Assembly (NCBI GenBank): GCA_964019425.1
Contig: OZ025785.1
Location: forward strand, 78,501 to 142,500
Length of the DNA stretch: 64,000 bases
Origin: Flectonema sp. DT1601
Taxonomy: Eukaryota > Euglenozoa > Diplonemea > Diplonemida > Diplonemidae
Direction: 5' to 3'
The notes below the pieces were generated by a model that saw only the letters and a list, made by a program, of their open reading frames with translations, was not told the origin of the DNA and made no database searches. Each line of letters starts with the position of its first letter. Positions within the stretch are counted from its first letter, which is position 1. Below, piece after piece: positions 9,591 through 20,421 of this stretch. Made by a program: the position numbers and the translations under genes.

Positions 9591-11319
9591 ACCCCCACAA
9601 CAACGGGTCCAAAATTTTACTGTTTTTTCAAAAAGAGAAAAGGTACCCCCCCAGAAAACCTATGTACCAAACCGGACACAACTACTCCTACGGGTCAATA
9701 GCACCTGTCACCCACACACCTAACGGTGCGTACCTTGGTGCGTTGTTGCACATTCAGCAGAACTAACAAAGTCGGCAGTGTCGCAATAACGTACTCAACG
9801 GTTTCCATTCATAGCGGCTGCATGTTATTCCCTTCCCGTATTTTGAAAGGGATGATGTTTCTGCGCAACATCATGTCAGAGGGAGCCCAAGTAAAGAGAA
9901 TGCCAAATCACGGCCGATATTAAATCGAAAAATCAGATTTTTTCCCTGTTTTTTGAGCTTGTAAAAGCCCTCTGTGGTCGCGGAAAATACACAAACAACC
10001 CGCATCATGGCACAGCAGGTTCAGACACACAGGAGGATTACCGCATCGGGGTTGATAAGCTCGAAAAATACAAATAACATCGATCCCAGATCATGGAACT
10101 TCATTAGTAACAGTGCAGCTACTTAGATCAGACCGTGTTGGGCTGGATCTATAAACTTCCACCTCTTTACCCCACCAGCCTGGCATACTGGATTTTTGGG
10201 AAGTTGGCGGTTTAGGAACATCACAAGGAATTTGTAGTTTTGGAGAATGTGATACCTTTTGGAATATGGGTAAGCACAAAGCGCTTGGTTGCATCGCTCA
10301 CAGTAATCTAGTGATTGTGCGCGCTTTGCGTGAACTGCACACTGACGAGCCTTTTCCATCTTTCCGGGGTAGTGTCCCAAAGCTGGCTTGAGGCGATCAG
10401 GGATTGATACTGATTGTGGAGAAGGCGGTACTGATGGTGTTATTAATAGTGTTGGTGCCGCTCTGGTACGTTTAAATGTACCTAAGCTGCCCAAAACAAA
10501 GCCAATTTGAAGGATAAGAATCTCTTGCTTCTCCAGCCAGATTCACTACTATCCGTCCAAATTCCACCATGCCCACGTCGCATCAGGATAAAGGAATTCA
10601 AAATACACGTCTCCACTTCGGATCCTCATGCTCGGGAGCAGGTAATATCGCAGAGAAGTGTAAGTTCCTCAGTATTTCGGCAAAGCGATTACGTGAAAAC
10701 ACTTGCGGAAAGAACAACAGGGGGGGTCAACAGCATGTCATTCAAACCCCAGGAATCCCCTAGGTTAGATTTTATTGGGAGGCGCGTCAGTAGTGTTGTG
10801 CCAACAAAGGCCCTTCGCTCCTGCGTACTGGTTTTAAATTTCCTTCCCCTCTGTGAGGCATAGACCTCAGAGTTTTTCTTCATCAGCTGGAAAACTGACT
10901 ATCCGAAGAAAAACTCAAAAACCTGCAGCTCCGACTTGCCTGCAACTCTAATCTTTAACGTTTCTTGGAGACGTGTTTTTATTCTTGGTAACCCTTGTTA
11001 CCTCCCCTCCCCATTTGGGGTCAGATACTTCGTCAAGTGACGAATCGGAGCACACCGACGATGGATTAACAAATACTGTTGCATCCTCATCAGAACTGTG
11101 GACCGACATATTTCCCAAGTTGATTTTGGCCAGCTTTAGCAAATGGAAAATTTACCATTTAATAAAAACTATTGCGGCGCAACACGTAAGGAACATAAAA
11201 GACATCTCAATAATACCTCTCCCGTGAAATCGTTGTACTCAGAAATGCAAAATTTTCACTTAGCAAAAAAAAATTTTTTTTTCAGACTGATATATCAGCT
11301 CCGGTGGTGTAAGGGTTAA
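9406..11319 (-). mobile_element. Decayed piggyBac-type DNA transposon
   Basis: The ends are inverted repeats that begin CCCTTACACCACCGG inside TTAA sites (left TTAA at 9406 or 9488, right TTAA at 11316-11319). This is the signature of piggyBac, which inserts at TTAA and has ends starting CCC. The minus strand carries transposase remnants. At 10123-10494 there is a C-terminal cysteine-rich segment (CAVHAKRAQSLDYCERCNQ then LCAYPYSKRYH) like the zinc-ribbon/RING-like tail of piggyBac transposases. At 10948-11142 there is an acidic Ser/Asp-rich piece like their N-termini. The catalytic DDD core between them is not recognisable and seems deleted or scrambled, so the copy cannot be autonomous. It lies between the helicase and the first LRR gene. 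Confidence 0.78.
10123..10494 (-). pseudogene. piggyBac transposase C-terminal remnant
   Basis: This 123-aa open frame includes the pattern C..H....R....C..C...LC......YH, typical of the C-terminal zinc-binding region of piggyBac transposases. It is preceded by a Pro/Ser-rich linker, as is common before that domain. There is no intact catalytic domain upstream in the same frame. It is a relic of the element spanning 9406-11319. Confidence 0.65.
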
Positions 11320-11616
11320 AAAAAAAATGAATCAAAATTGTATTTATCGCAAATTAAAAAAAGAATGTAAAAATAAAAATAAGCTTCAGATAAAATACAC
11401 CTTGCAGTGAAAGTGGTTACGAAGAACTGAAATACCTATAAGAGACTACTTCTTAGAAGCCGCTAGGTAACCTCTACTGGTAGACACTAAGCGAGTTACC
11501 GAAGCTAGAATATGAGATTACTATAAAATAGTTCACTACATTGAAAAAAAAAAAGAAAAAAAACACAACTGTTTCGGATGTTCCATTTTACACTAGCGCT
11601 CGTCGTCGTTAACATT
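11320..11616. repeat. Type A 3' flank of LRR genes (copy 1)
   Basis: The sequence downstream (minus strand) of the LRR gene, including AGAAGCCGCTAGGTAACC near 11457 and CGAAGCTAGAATATGAGATT, recurs almost unchanged at 25540-25830, 28800-29042 and 51515-51756, each time just after an LRR gene. It probably includes the 3' UTR and travels with the gene when it is duplicated. Confidence 0.8.
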
Positions 11617-14319
11617 TTAGTTGAAGTTATTATTTAGGAAATTCCTTTTAACAACATCACTGCAATCTTCCAATCCCTTAACATTTCTCATAGTTGTAGA
11701 TAATTTCTCATTCAAGAATTCACGTCCTATTGAAGTCAGTTTCTTCAAACCGGAAACATCGATGGAGGTGAGGGACTCACAGTGACTAATAAAGTCATAG
11801 CCAACACTCGTAACTTCACTCAAGGAAGACAAATCCACGCTAGTCAGAGACTTCGAATAATACAAGAATCCATTTCCTATTTTACTCAGCTTCTTCAAAC
11901 CGGAAACATCGATGGAGGTGAGGGACTCACAGTTTCTAATAAATTTATTGCCAACACTCGTTACTTCACTCAGACACGATAGATTAACGTGTGTCAGAGA
12001 ATCTGAGTATTGCAAGAATCCATCTCCTATTTGAGTCAGCTTCTTCAAACCGGAAACATCGATGGAGGTGAGGGATTCACAGTTACTAATAAAGTAATCG
12101 CCAACACTCGTAACTTCACTCAAGCAAGACAAATCCACACTAGTCAGACACTTTAAATTAAACAAGAATAAGCTTCCTATTTTACTCAGCTTCTTCAAAC
12201 CGGAAACATCGATGGAGGTGAGGGACTCACAGTTTCTAACAAAGTCATCGCCAACACTCGTTACTTCACTCAAGGAAGACAAATCCACGCTAGTCAGAGA
12301 CTTTGAATTATGCAAGAATCTATTTGGTATTTTAGTCAGTTTCTTCAAACCGGAAACATCGATGGAGGTGAGGGACACACAGCCTCTAATAAAGTAATTG
12401 CCAACACTAAGTACTTCACTCAGACAGGATAAATTAACGTGAGTCAGAGAACTTGAGAATTCCAAGAATCCACTTCCAATTTTACTCAGCTTCTTCAAAC
12501 CGGAAACATCGATGGAGGTGAGAGACTCACAGTCACTAATAAAGTCATCGCCAACACTCGTTACTTCACACAAGGAAGACAAATCCACGCTAGTCAGAGA
12601 CTTTGAATTATGCAAGAATCTATTTGGTATTTTAGTCAGTTTCTTCAAACCGGAAACATCGATGGAGGTGAGGGACACACAGCCTCTAATAAAGTAATTG
12701 CCAACACTAAGTACTTCACTCAGACAGGATAAATTAACGTGAGTCAGAGAACTTGAGAATTCCAAGAATCCACTTCCAATTTTACTCAGCTTCTTCAAAC
12801 CGGAAACATCGATGGAGGTGAGAGACTCACAGTCACTAATAAAGTCATCGCCAACACTCGTTACTTCACACAAGGAAGACAAATCCACACTAGTCAGACA
12901 CTTTAAATTAAACAAGAATAAGCTTCCTATTTTACTCAGCTTCTTCAAACCGGAAACATCGATGGAGGTGAGAGACTCACAGTGACTAATAAATTGATCG
13001 CCAACACTCGTTACTTCACACAAGGAAGACAAGTCCACGCTAGTCAGAGAACTTGAGAATCCCAAGAATCCATTTCCTATTTCAGTCAACTTTTGAAAAT
13101 CTGAAACATCGATGGAGGTGAGGGACTCACAGTTACTAATAAAGTCATCGCCAACACTCGTTACTTCACACAAGGAAGACAAATCCACGCTAGTCAGAGA
13201 ACTTGAGAATCCCAAGAATCCATTTCCTATTTCAGTCAACTTTTGAAAATCTGAAACATCGATGGAGGTGAGGGACTCACAGTTACTAATAAAGTCATCG
13301 CCAACACTCGTTACTTTACTCAGACAGGATAAATCCACGTGAGTCAGAGACTTCAAGTTATTCAAGAACTTGCTGGAGATGGCCGTCACATTGTGAAAAG
13401 AAGTGAAATCGATTGACGTCAGCGAGTCACAACTGTCTGACAGGAACTCTTGCTCAAATGCAGTGCAACGGCTGCAGTTGGTGAATGACAACCGACGGAT
13501 GCAAGACGGAAGCATCTTAACACAATCACTAGAAAGGGTGCCTTCATCGTCGATATATTCTGAGGCATCGAAGACACACAACATGTCCGGATTTTGTGCG
13601 AACAAAACGTCAATTCGAGTACGAAGATGTGAAGTTTTCAACTCCTCCGCAGTCACAACACGTTCATACCGAGGCCATTTGTATGTTCTTTTCACAGTAC
13701 CCCAGTTGTTCGAATCTTCCAGCTCACGGAGGATCTCGGCACCCCATGAGGTGTTGTCAAATTGGGATTTGACTTCTTCCTTCGACGAGTCGGAGAGTCT
13801 CGGCCAGTCCAGCAGCAGAAAGAGTTCTTTCCTGAGTTGGGCTGGGACACCCTCTTCTGTTTCACCCATGCCCAAGTAACCAATTTGAAGTGTGTTGAAA
13901 TACTCATCCTCATTCAGCAGCCGAGGGAAGCAGGTGGACGAGAATACATTCCTCAGGTCATCTTCGACCAACTCCAACTTCCCGTCCCCCTTGAGATCAG
14001 CTTTAACAAACCCGATATCGGCACACTTCATGTCAGGATGCAAGGAAAGGGTTCCCAGTAATCGCGAGCTTCCTTCCACCAGCTTCGCCGACTCCTTCTC
14101 CCTCGCCACCCGGTGTACTTCCTTGTACGTCGTCAATTCAGTCGCAACCTCAGCATCCGTCATTCCAACCATGATCTCCTCCGACGATCTGAGAACTTCT
14201 GAAAAGCTGTCCATCAGCGCCCCCGACTCCTCCTTCCGACTCACCACTTCCACGAGCAGCTTCGCCATGAACCTCTGATGGCTCCTCAAAACAGAGGACA
14301 GGGAATCGACAGTTGCCAT
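11617..14319 (-). CDS. LRR family gene 1 (11 double repeats)
   Basis: This 900-aa protein has no signal peptide or membrane segment, so it is predicted to be intracellular. Residues 1-300 form the family's shared helical N-terminal domain, including an EF-hand-like loop DLKGDGKLELVE (108-119). After that come BspA-like LRRs (LRR_5/TpLRR type) of exactly 25 residues, alternating two forms: SLTSIDVSGLKKLTxIG... and SLTSVDLSSLSEVTSVGD.... The resulting 50-aa/150-bp double unit occurs eleven times. The C-terminus is a short capping segment around VKGLEDCSDVVK. LRRs bind proteins; the partner is unknown. The 300-bp pieces at 12301 and 12601 are almost identical, so the array has grown recently. 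The ATG lies 10 nt after a CATCCAG, in the leader conserved in all copies. Intact copy. Confidence 0.85.
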   Translation of the reverse strand: MATVDSLSSVLRSHQRFMAKLLVEVVSRKEESGALMDSFSEVLRSSEEIMVGMTDAEVATELTTYKEVHRVAREKESAKLVEGSSRLLGTLSLHPDMKCADIGFVKADLKGDGKLELVEDDLRNVFSSTCFPRLLNEDEYFNTLQIGYLGMGETEEGVPAQLRKELFLLLDWPRLSDSSKEEVKSQFDNTSWGAEILRELEDSNNWGTVKRTYKWPRYERVVTAEELKTSHLRTRIDVLFAQNPDMLCVFDASEYIDDEGTLSSDCVKMLPSCIRRLSFTNCSRCTAFEQEFLSDSCDSLTSIDFTSFHNVTAISSKFLNNLKSLTHVDLSCLSKVTSVGDDFISNCESLTSIDVSDFQKLTEIGNGFLGFSSSLTSVDLSSLCEVTSVGDDFISNCESLTSIDVSDFQKLTEIGNGFLGFSSSLTSVDLSSLCEVTSVGDQFISHCESLTSIDVSGLKKLSKIGSLFLFNLKCLTSVDLSSLCEVTSVGDDFISDCESLTSIDVSGLKKLSKIGSGFLEFSSSLTHVNLSCLSEVLSVGNYFIRGCVSLTSIDVSGLKKLTKIPNRFLHNSKSLTSVDLSSLCEVTSVGDDFISDCESLTSIDVSGLKKLSKIGSGFLEFSSSLTHVNLSCLSEVLSVGNYFIRGCVSLTSIDVSGLKKLTKIPNRFLHNSKSLTSVDLSSLSEVTSVGDDFVRNCESLTSIDVSGLKKLSKIGSLFLFNLKCLTSVDLSCLSEVTSVGDYFISNCESLTSIDVSGLKKLTQIGDGFLQYSDSLTHVNLSCLSEVTSVGNKFIRNCESLTSIDVSGLKKLSKIGNGFLYYSKSLTSVDLSSLSEVTSVGYDFISHCESLTSIDVSGLKKLTSIGREFLNEKLSTTMRNVKGLEDCSDVVKRNFLNNNFN

Positions 14320-14465
14320 TATTTTTAAACTGGATGAGTTTCTGGTGATGAAGAATTAATTCAAAGGATACGTAACTTCAATTCAAGAACGTAATTCACA
14401 TGATAACTGACACCAGAGAACAATCATCGCTACTCACTATGACTGCGGAATTAATTAATTTAAAT
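14320..14465 (-). promoter_or_regulatory. Conserved LRR 5' flank
   Basis: About 145 bp upstream of the start codon is nearly identical to the sequence upstream of the genes starting at 17853, 27251 (broken), 31661, 54137 and 58384, and in shorter form upstream of 22200, 34234 and 61029. Read on the minus strand it contains a TTAATTAATT block and ends TCATCACCAG...CATCCAG before the ATG. It likely carries the promoter, leader and a splice acceptor. No specific factor site is recognised. Confidence 0.6.
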
Positions 14466-15930
14466 ACTTGTATTGCGTGTACTTCATGGAGGGGTGAAAC
14501 TTTCACAATGTAAAAACAATAACAACTTTAGGTATTAATACAAAAACTAATATCAAAATATTTTTTTTCTTTTTTTTCGACTGAATAGTTTAGTTTAGTT
14601 TAGTTAGCAAAATACAAACTGATGACTACGAGGGGTCTGGGTAGCCCGCATCAGTAAGGACCCAATCGCGAAGATTGTAGTTTCATAGTATTGAATAAAA
14701 TATTTGCAATTGTTAATGAAGAAAAAAAGTTCGTTTGGAAAAAAAAAAAAAACACAAAAAGGGAAATATAATTAGTTGTCCTTTCAGAAGAATCTGGTCA
14801 ATAAAATAGTTGTCGAATCTGGTAATTAAAACCACGTACTATCAGTTTCAAGTTAGACGGGGCAACGGTGGGGGTGAAACTTTGACAATGTAGTTTGCAT
14901 CATTAATTTTAGTATAGAAAAGGTGGAATAAGAGATAGAGATAAGTAAAAAGAAAAGTATTCATTTCCACAGTTTCCTAACATCAAAAGGGTAATAGAAT
15001 ACGTAGTTTCAGGAGCCTTAATCTTATACTACTTGTCCCTTTTTATGCCTTCATCAGTAAGACTTCATTCTATGTTGAAGTTGCTATCGTTCTAAGATAA
15101 GAATCCATCGGAGCTCGCCAGGATAGGGATAGCAATACTGATCGAAAGGGAGTCTAAGATCTTTGTGCCTTTAAGAATGTCACGGATGATCATGGATTCA
15201 AATGAGACTAGTGCAACAATAAAGTGAGTCATCCTTATTTTCACTTTGTGTATAATAAGTGCTGCGGCTGTTCCAGGATAAATCGAAATCCGATAAAATT
15301 AAGATATCTTTCTCAGGACCATTCCCCTTACCCAGCCCTCTTCAGTAAAGAGAGCAAGGGTTAGTTAGATTATGAGATTCCGCGATGAACGGATTTATGG
15401 ATGTGCAGGCTTCCAAAAATGTTTGAAAATCAGCGTGTTGCTTGTCTCTTACATTGGCTATAACATCTGCCAAACCCGTGTCTTGAGTTTCTAGATGATG
15501 TCTGATAAAGTCAACTAAAGCACCACATTGAAGTACAGCTGATACTAATCAAAGAACATGAGGTCTGCATCTTGCGGTAACTTCCAATACGATAACCACC
15601 AGCTTCAGGTGATGAAGTGTTAGACTCTACAAACAGACAGTCATTCTCAGTTCCCCAATCCTTCCAGTCTCCGTAGTATTTATTCGTGTCTGGGTTGCAA
15701 AACTTTGATAGCAGCTGGTCAAAATGTGTGCATTAATACAACTCTTATAAATCATCCAGAAAAAACTTATCGAGAATCCTCCATCTTCTTTTTATTTCAA
15801 GTTTTCCATACACCATGTTATTTATAAATACCGTATATCACAATGTTTCATTATTTAATCAATTACTAAATATCCTGTTAACGATTCCAAACATACACCA
15901 ATCCTTTAAACAATTCTTACTTAGTTGTTT
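14466..15930. other. Intergenic with scattered relics
   Basis: Mostly AT-rich. A 65-bp piece at 15295-15360 (with AAGATATCTTTCTCAGGACC) recurs at 22876-22932. A decayed coding fragment at about 15385-15735 is listed separately. I see nothing else. Confidence 0.5.
15385..15735 (-). pseudogene. Decayed coding fragment, family unknown
   Basis: Two adjacent minus-strand stretches look like protein, in different frames. The first (about 15715 to 15545) includes YYGDWKDWGTENDCLFVES. The second (about 15555 to 15385) includes CGALVDFIRHHLETQDTG and FQTFLEACTSINPF. The composition is protein-like, but one frame change separates them and neither has a start or a proper stop. I do not recognise the family. 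Confidence 0.4.
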
Positions 15931-16145
15931 TGTATCCAGCAAGAATCCATTTCTAATTTCAGTCAGCTTCTGAAAACTGCAAACATCGATGGAGGTGAGG
16001 GACTCACAGTGACTAATAAAGCAACACTCGTAACTTCACTCAAGGAAGACAAGTCCACCCTTGTCTGAGACCTTGAATTACGCAAGAATCCATTTGCTAT
16101 TTTAGTGAGATTCCGAAAACCTGAAACATCGATGGAGGTGAGCGA
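15931..16145 (-). pseudogene. LRR family relic (about 1.4 double repeats)
   Basis: The minus strand matches the LRR repeat units of the neighbouring genes (GAAACATCGATGGAGG-type blocks at about 15985 and 16130), but it covers only about 200 bp, has a deletion inside the unit and lacks the N-terminal domain. It lies just downstream of the next intact LRR gene and is a leftover of an older copy. Confidence 0.75.
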
Positions 16146-16344
16146 GGAACAGTTCCTTCATCTACCTTGTCAAAGTGTCACTGTTGGGTAAGGGTTGTAA
16201 TTGTATTGGAGAAGTCAAACACAACCTTTAACCATCCAGTTCAGGACTTTGGTGTTTTCTTCTTTTTCACTTTTGCTTACACCCCCGAAAAGATATTAAC
16301 ACCCCAGTAAAGGAATATAATTACTTACTAATGGCTCAAGGTAA

Positions 16345-17853
16345 TTATATCCGATTGTTTCGAAACCGCTCCTTCAAAATCATTCCAACGACATCACTGC
16401 AATCTTCCAATCCCTTGAAATCTTTCTCAGTCAGTTTCGTTTTCCATAAGAATCCATTTCCTATTATAGTCAGCTTCTTCAAACCAGAAACATCGATGTA
16501 GGTGAGGGACTCACAGTTATCAATAAAGCAACGGCTAACGCTCGTAACTTCACTCAAGGAAGACAAATCCACGCTAGTCAGAGAATCCGATTTTTGCAAG
16601 AATCCATCCCCTATTTTAGTCAGCTTCTTCAAACCGGAAACATCGATGGAGGTGAGGGACTCACAGTTACTAATAAAGGAATTGCCAACACTCGTAATTT
16701 CACTCAAGGAAGACAAATCCACGCTAGTCAGAGACTTTAAATTATGCAAGAATCCATCTCCTATTTTAGTCAGCTTCTTCAAACCGGAAATATCGATAAA
16801 AATGAGAGATTCACAGTGACAAATAAAGTGATCGCCAATGCTAGTTACTTCACTCAGACAGGATAAATTAACGTGAGTCAGAGACTTCGAGTTATACAAG
16901 AACATATTGGGGATTGCCGTCACATTGTGGAAAGAAGTGAAATCAATTGACGTCAGCGAGTCACAACTGTCTGACAGGAACTCTTGCTCAAAAGCAGTGC
17001 AACGGCTGCAGTTGGTGAATGACAACCGACGGATAGAAGACGGAAGCATCTCAACACAATCACTAGAAAGGGTGCCTTCATCGTCGATATATTCTGAGGC
17101 ATCGAGGACACACAACATTTCGGGATTTTGTGTGAACAAAACGTCAATTCGAGTACGAAGATGTGAAGTTCTCAACTCCTCCGCAGTCACAACACGTTCA
17201 TACCGAGGCCATTTGTATGTTCTTTTCACAGTACCCCAGTTGTTCGAATCTTCCAGCTCACGGAGGATCTCGGCACCCCATGAGGTGTTGTCAAATTGGG
17301 ATTTGACTTCTTCCTTCGACGAGTGGGAGAGTCTCGGCCAGTCCAGCAGCAGGAAGAGTTCCTTCCTGAGTTGGGCTGGGACACCCTCCTCTGTTTCACC
17401 CATGCCCAAGTAACCAATTTGAAGTGTGTTGAAATACTCATCCTCGTTCAGCAGCCGAGGGAAGCAGGTGGACGAGAATACATTCCTCAGGTCATCTTCG
17501 ACCGGCTCCAACTTCCCGTCCCCCTTGAGATCAGCTTTAACAAACCCGAAATCGGCACACTTCATGTCAGGATGCAAGGAAAGGCTCCCCAGTAATCGCG
17601 AGCTTCCTTCCACCAACTTCGCCGACTCCTTCTCCCTCGCCACCCAGTGTACTTCCTTGTACGTCGTCAATTCAGTCGCAGCCTCAGCATCCGTCATTCC
17701 AACCATGATCTCCTCCGACGATCTGAGAACTTCTGAAAAGCTGTCCATCAGCGCCCCTGACTCCTCCTTCCGACTCACCATTTCCACGAGCAGCTTCGCC
17801 ATGAACCTCTGATGGCTCCTCAAAACAGAGGACAGGGAATCGACAGTTGCCAT
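16345..17853 (-). CDS. LRR family gene 2 (3 double repeats)
   Basis: This 502-aa protein has the shared N-terminal domain with the EF-hand-like loop (here LEPVE rather than LELVE at its end), then seven 25-aa LRRs, that is one leading repeat plus three 50-aa double units. It ends with the type B C-terminus (KDFKGLEDCSDVVGMILK...RNNRI). Its 3' flank (GCTCAAGGTAATTATATCCG) is shared with the genes ending at 23420, 32732, 55226 and 59227. It is among the shortest intact members and is almost the same length as the copy at 32732-34234. No signal peptide or TM segment. Intact. Confidence 0.85.
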   Translation of the reverse strand: MATVDSLSSVLRSHQRFMAKLLVEMVSRKEESGALMDSFSEVLRSSEEIMVGMTDAEAATELTTYKEVHWVAREKESAKLVEGSSRLLGSLSLHPDMKCADFGFVKADLKGDGKLEPVEDDLRNVFSSTCFPRLLNEDEYFNTLQIGYLGMGETEEGVPAQLRKELFLLLDWPRLSHSSKEEVKSQFDNTSWGAEILRELEDSNNWGTVKRTYKWPRYERVVTAEELRTSHLRTRIDVLFTQNPEMLCVLDASEYIDDEGTLSSDCVEMLPSSIRRLSFTNCSRCTAFEQEFLSDSCDSLTSIDFTSFHNVTAIPNMFLYNSKSLTHVNLSCLSEVTSIGDHFICHCESLIFIDISGLKKLTKIGDGFLHNLKSLTSVDLSSLSEITSVGNSFISNCESLTSIDVSGLKKLTKIGDGFLQKSDSLTSVDLSSLSEVTSVSRCFIDNCESLTYIDVSGLKKLTIIGNGFLWKTKLTEKDFKGLEDCSDVVGMILKERFRNNRI

Positions 17854-18086
17854 TTTTTTTAACTGGATGAGTTTCTGGTGATGAAGAATTAATTCAAAGG
17901 ATACGTAACTTCAATTGAACAACGTAATTCACATGATAACTGACACCAGAGAACAATCATCGCTACTCACTATGACTGCGGAATTAATTAATTTAAAGTA
18001 ACTATTAGGTTTCGAGAGTAATCCATATACCTCTTACCTCTATTCTATCATCATCAGTTATGGTGTGGAAGTAAGTCAATCAATTA
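17854..18086. promoter_or_regulatory. Conserved LRR 5' flank (copy)
   Basis: The first ~145 bp copies the 5' flank seen at 14320-14465, including the AATTAATTAATT block. The copy stops near 17998, where unrelated sequence begins. Confidence 0.55.
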
Positions 18087-20092
18087 TTAAGACTGAAGCA
18101 CTCCAGTTTGCAGGACTGGAGTGTAGTTACTTTTTATTAATTTTGGTAAAACGTAAAAAATCTTTATATCATTATTACTAGTTCGTAGCGCACTGTCAAA
18201 ATCTGATACATCTTCGAAGTCGTAAATCTCTGGTGTTGAAGAGCGTTGCGGACTGATTGTCTTGTCCGTCTCGTTTTCTTGTTCCAGTGTGGCTTCACTG
18301 TCCTGTTTGTTTCTCTTTTTCTGATTACATTTTCTGAGAAGTGGCCTTAAAGGACTTTGTGAGTTCAGCCTCTTAATAATCTTCGATTTCTTTTTACTTT
18401 TGATCGTTGTAGTCATCCATTCTTTGGCCTCTTCTAAAGTTATCTTTTGTAATGTTTTCGTTTCAATTTTATCTTCTTCCTTGTTTCTCTTGCCTTTGTT
18501 CAGATATTTATTGAATTGAATTATTTGTATCGGACTTTGAGAATTTAATCTTTTGTTTTTAACTCTCTTCGGCGTTTCCTCTACAAACGGATTTCATTGA
18601 TTTTTTAGTCTTCCCACAGTATCGATATATTCTCTTGATGATATCTGTGTCTACATATGTCGGTTCTATAGATCTTTGTGGCGGTGTGATAGGTGGCGTA
18701 ATGCATGAGTTCTTGTTCTTCTTTGATGTCTCATCCGTATTGCCATTATCAGATGTGTTGGCGCAGGTGTCATTTTTCGTAGTAGTTTTAATCGCATTGA
18801 TTATTTGATTTGTCGCGCAAAGTTATTGTTGTTGGATTCTGCGTTTTAGAAGTGTCAGTAATCTTGATCACCTTTTTATCATTCTTGCCTTTTTTAACTT
18901 TCTTACGAGATATGTCGTTACTGTATTGGCTCTTGTTACCGTGTGCATAGCTTCCTCTTTGTACATACATGTAATTGTTACAGGTGTGGTAGCATTAGTT
19001 ACAACTATTACAGGTGTTGTTGTTCTAGGTGGAGTGAGATAGTTATTATCCTGTCTTTCCATCGAGAGATTACGAATCAACTCTCGATTATGACCGTTCC
19101 AACATGTTTTAGGCTCTTGGGCTATTATTTTCGCGGTAGGAGCCTTGCTGTTGTATTTTAGACGACTTTTCACTTCTGTCTTCGGTGCCGTGGCGTTAGT
19201 CAACATTGGTGTATCCATAAATGCATAACGATGTTCCGGGGTATTGTAATCCGGTGGCGGGATGGCTTTAATTTGATTTGTCCCAACATGGGTACCCGGT
19301 GGTGATATTGTCATGGCTTGGTATGCAATATCCGAAGGTGAGTCATATAGTGGTGTATGACATTTCGTCATGTTTGGAACAGTTGGAATGATACATGGTT
19401 CCAAAATTACTCTTTCGGTAGATAACAATTGTGTATCTCTCACCGGGGATAGCATTAGCACGTTTGTATCTAACTTTTCAATTTCAAAGTCCCATGCCGG
19501 TTCTGTTTTTCATAATATGAGTACTTCTATTGGTGTATTTCATATTTAACATTGTGTCCATCATCTTAATCAGATCTGATTGTGGAAAGTATTCCCTTGG
19601 AACCGTATTGACAATATTATTCATTCCTTGAGCTATGACTTCTTTATTATTCGTGATAATCTTCGGCTCATGAACTATCTTTGTTAACGTTGTAGCCTTT
19701 TTATCCATAGTAATAATCTCCGACTCATGAACGGTCTTTGTCGACGCTGTGGCCTTTGTGTTAGTCTTCGGCTCATGCTACTTTTCTGTTATCGGAAAGT
19801 AGTATCCACCTTGTTTACATCCGATCAGCATGTGGCAATCATGTTCATCGTCTCTGTTGGTTACCTCACGTGTTGTCTTGCCCTTATCATAAGATAAGAT
19901 ACTCACGTTGATTGGCATTATTTTCTTAAATTCATTGTAGAATTTATTTGTTTTAAAGATACCAACGCGGTATTTGATACTCAGTTCGTTAATCAGCGTC
20001 TCGGTGTTTTCGTTGACGTTGGCTTCACATTTCTCACATCCAGCAACATTCTTAATTATAGTTTTGCTGGCTATTTTAAATGTAGTAACCAT
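18087..20092 (-). pseudogene. Decayed Thr/Pro-rich coding region, origin unknown
   Basis: A run of minus-strand open segments between about 20092 and 18087 looks like one broken coding region. The upstream part has a small cysteine-containing domain (CEKCEANVNENTE, then HDCHMLIGCKQGGYYFP). The long middle part is rich in Thr, Pro, Lys and Asn with recurring HEPKI/HESEI-like phrases, and the last part is Lys-rich. It is interrupted in several places and is treated as a fossil. I recognise no capsid, polymerase, integrase or other hallmark domain, so I cannot say whether it came from a mobile element, a virus-like element or a host gene. It separates two LRR genes. Confidence 0.4.
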
Positions 20093-20421
20093 GGTGTTGC
20101 CCCTCCTCTTCTTGGAATACCTTTGTCAGAAAAACAAGATGAATTGGTAATAAAGCTTTTGAAGTCGAATTGAACAACCACTCATGGGACATCATCGTCT
20201 GATGAATACTTCTGTATGATGGTAAAGTGCATTTAGTATTTCAGCCCTACTGAGACTGTTGTTCAGCGACTTCGGGTTTATAACAAATCGAAGTGCACCA
20301 GCCACCTTCTTTGGAACTCAAAAAGCACCCTTAATAAACGATATTTCACCCGAGGGCATAATCTCATCAATATCGAGGTTAATGAGGATTTCTAGGATTT
20401 TGTGTCCTAATCTCTGATGTC

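Noticed and set aside
9726-9923. Plus-strand 65-aa frame inside the piggyBac element
   Set aside because: Composition is Cys/Arg/Ser-mixed with no family resemblance. It is probably an antisense shadow of decayed transposase or filler.
13892-14278. Plus-strand 128-aa open frames antisense to each LRR N-terminal domain (also near 17426, 21773, 24477, 33807 and 60602)
   Set aside because: They recur only because the minus-strand domain is conserved. They have Ser-rich composition typical of antisense shadows and no independent flanks.
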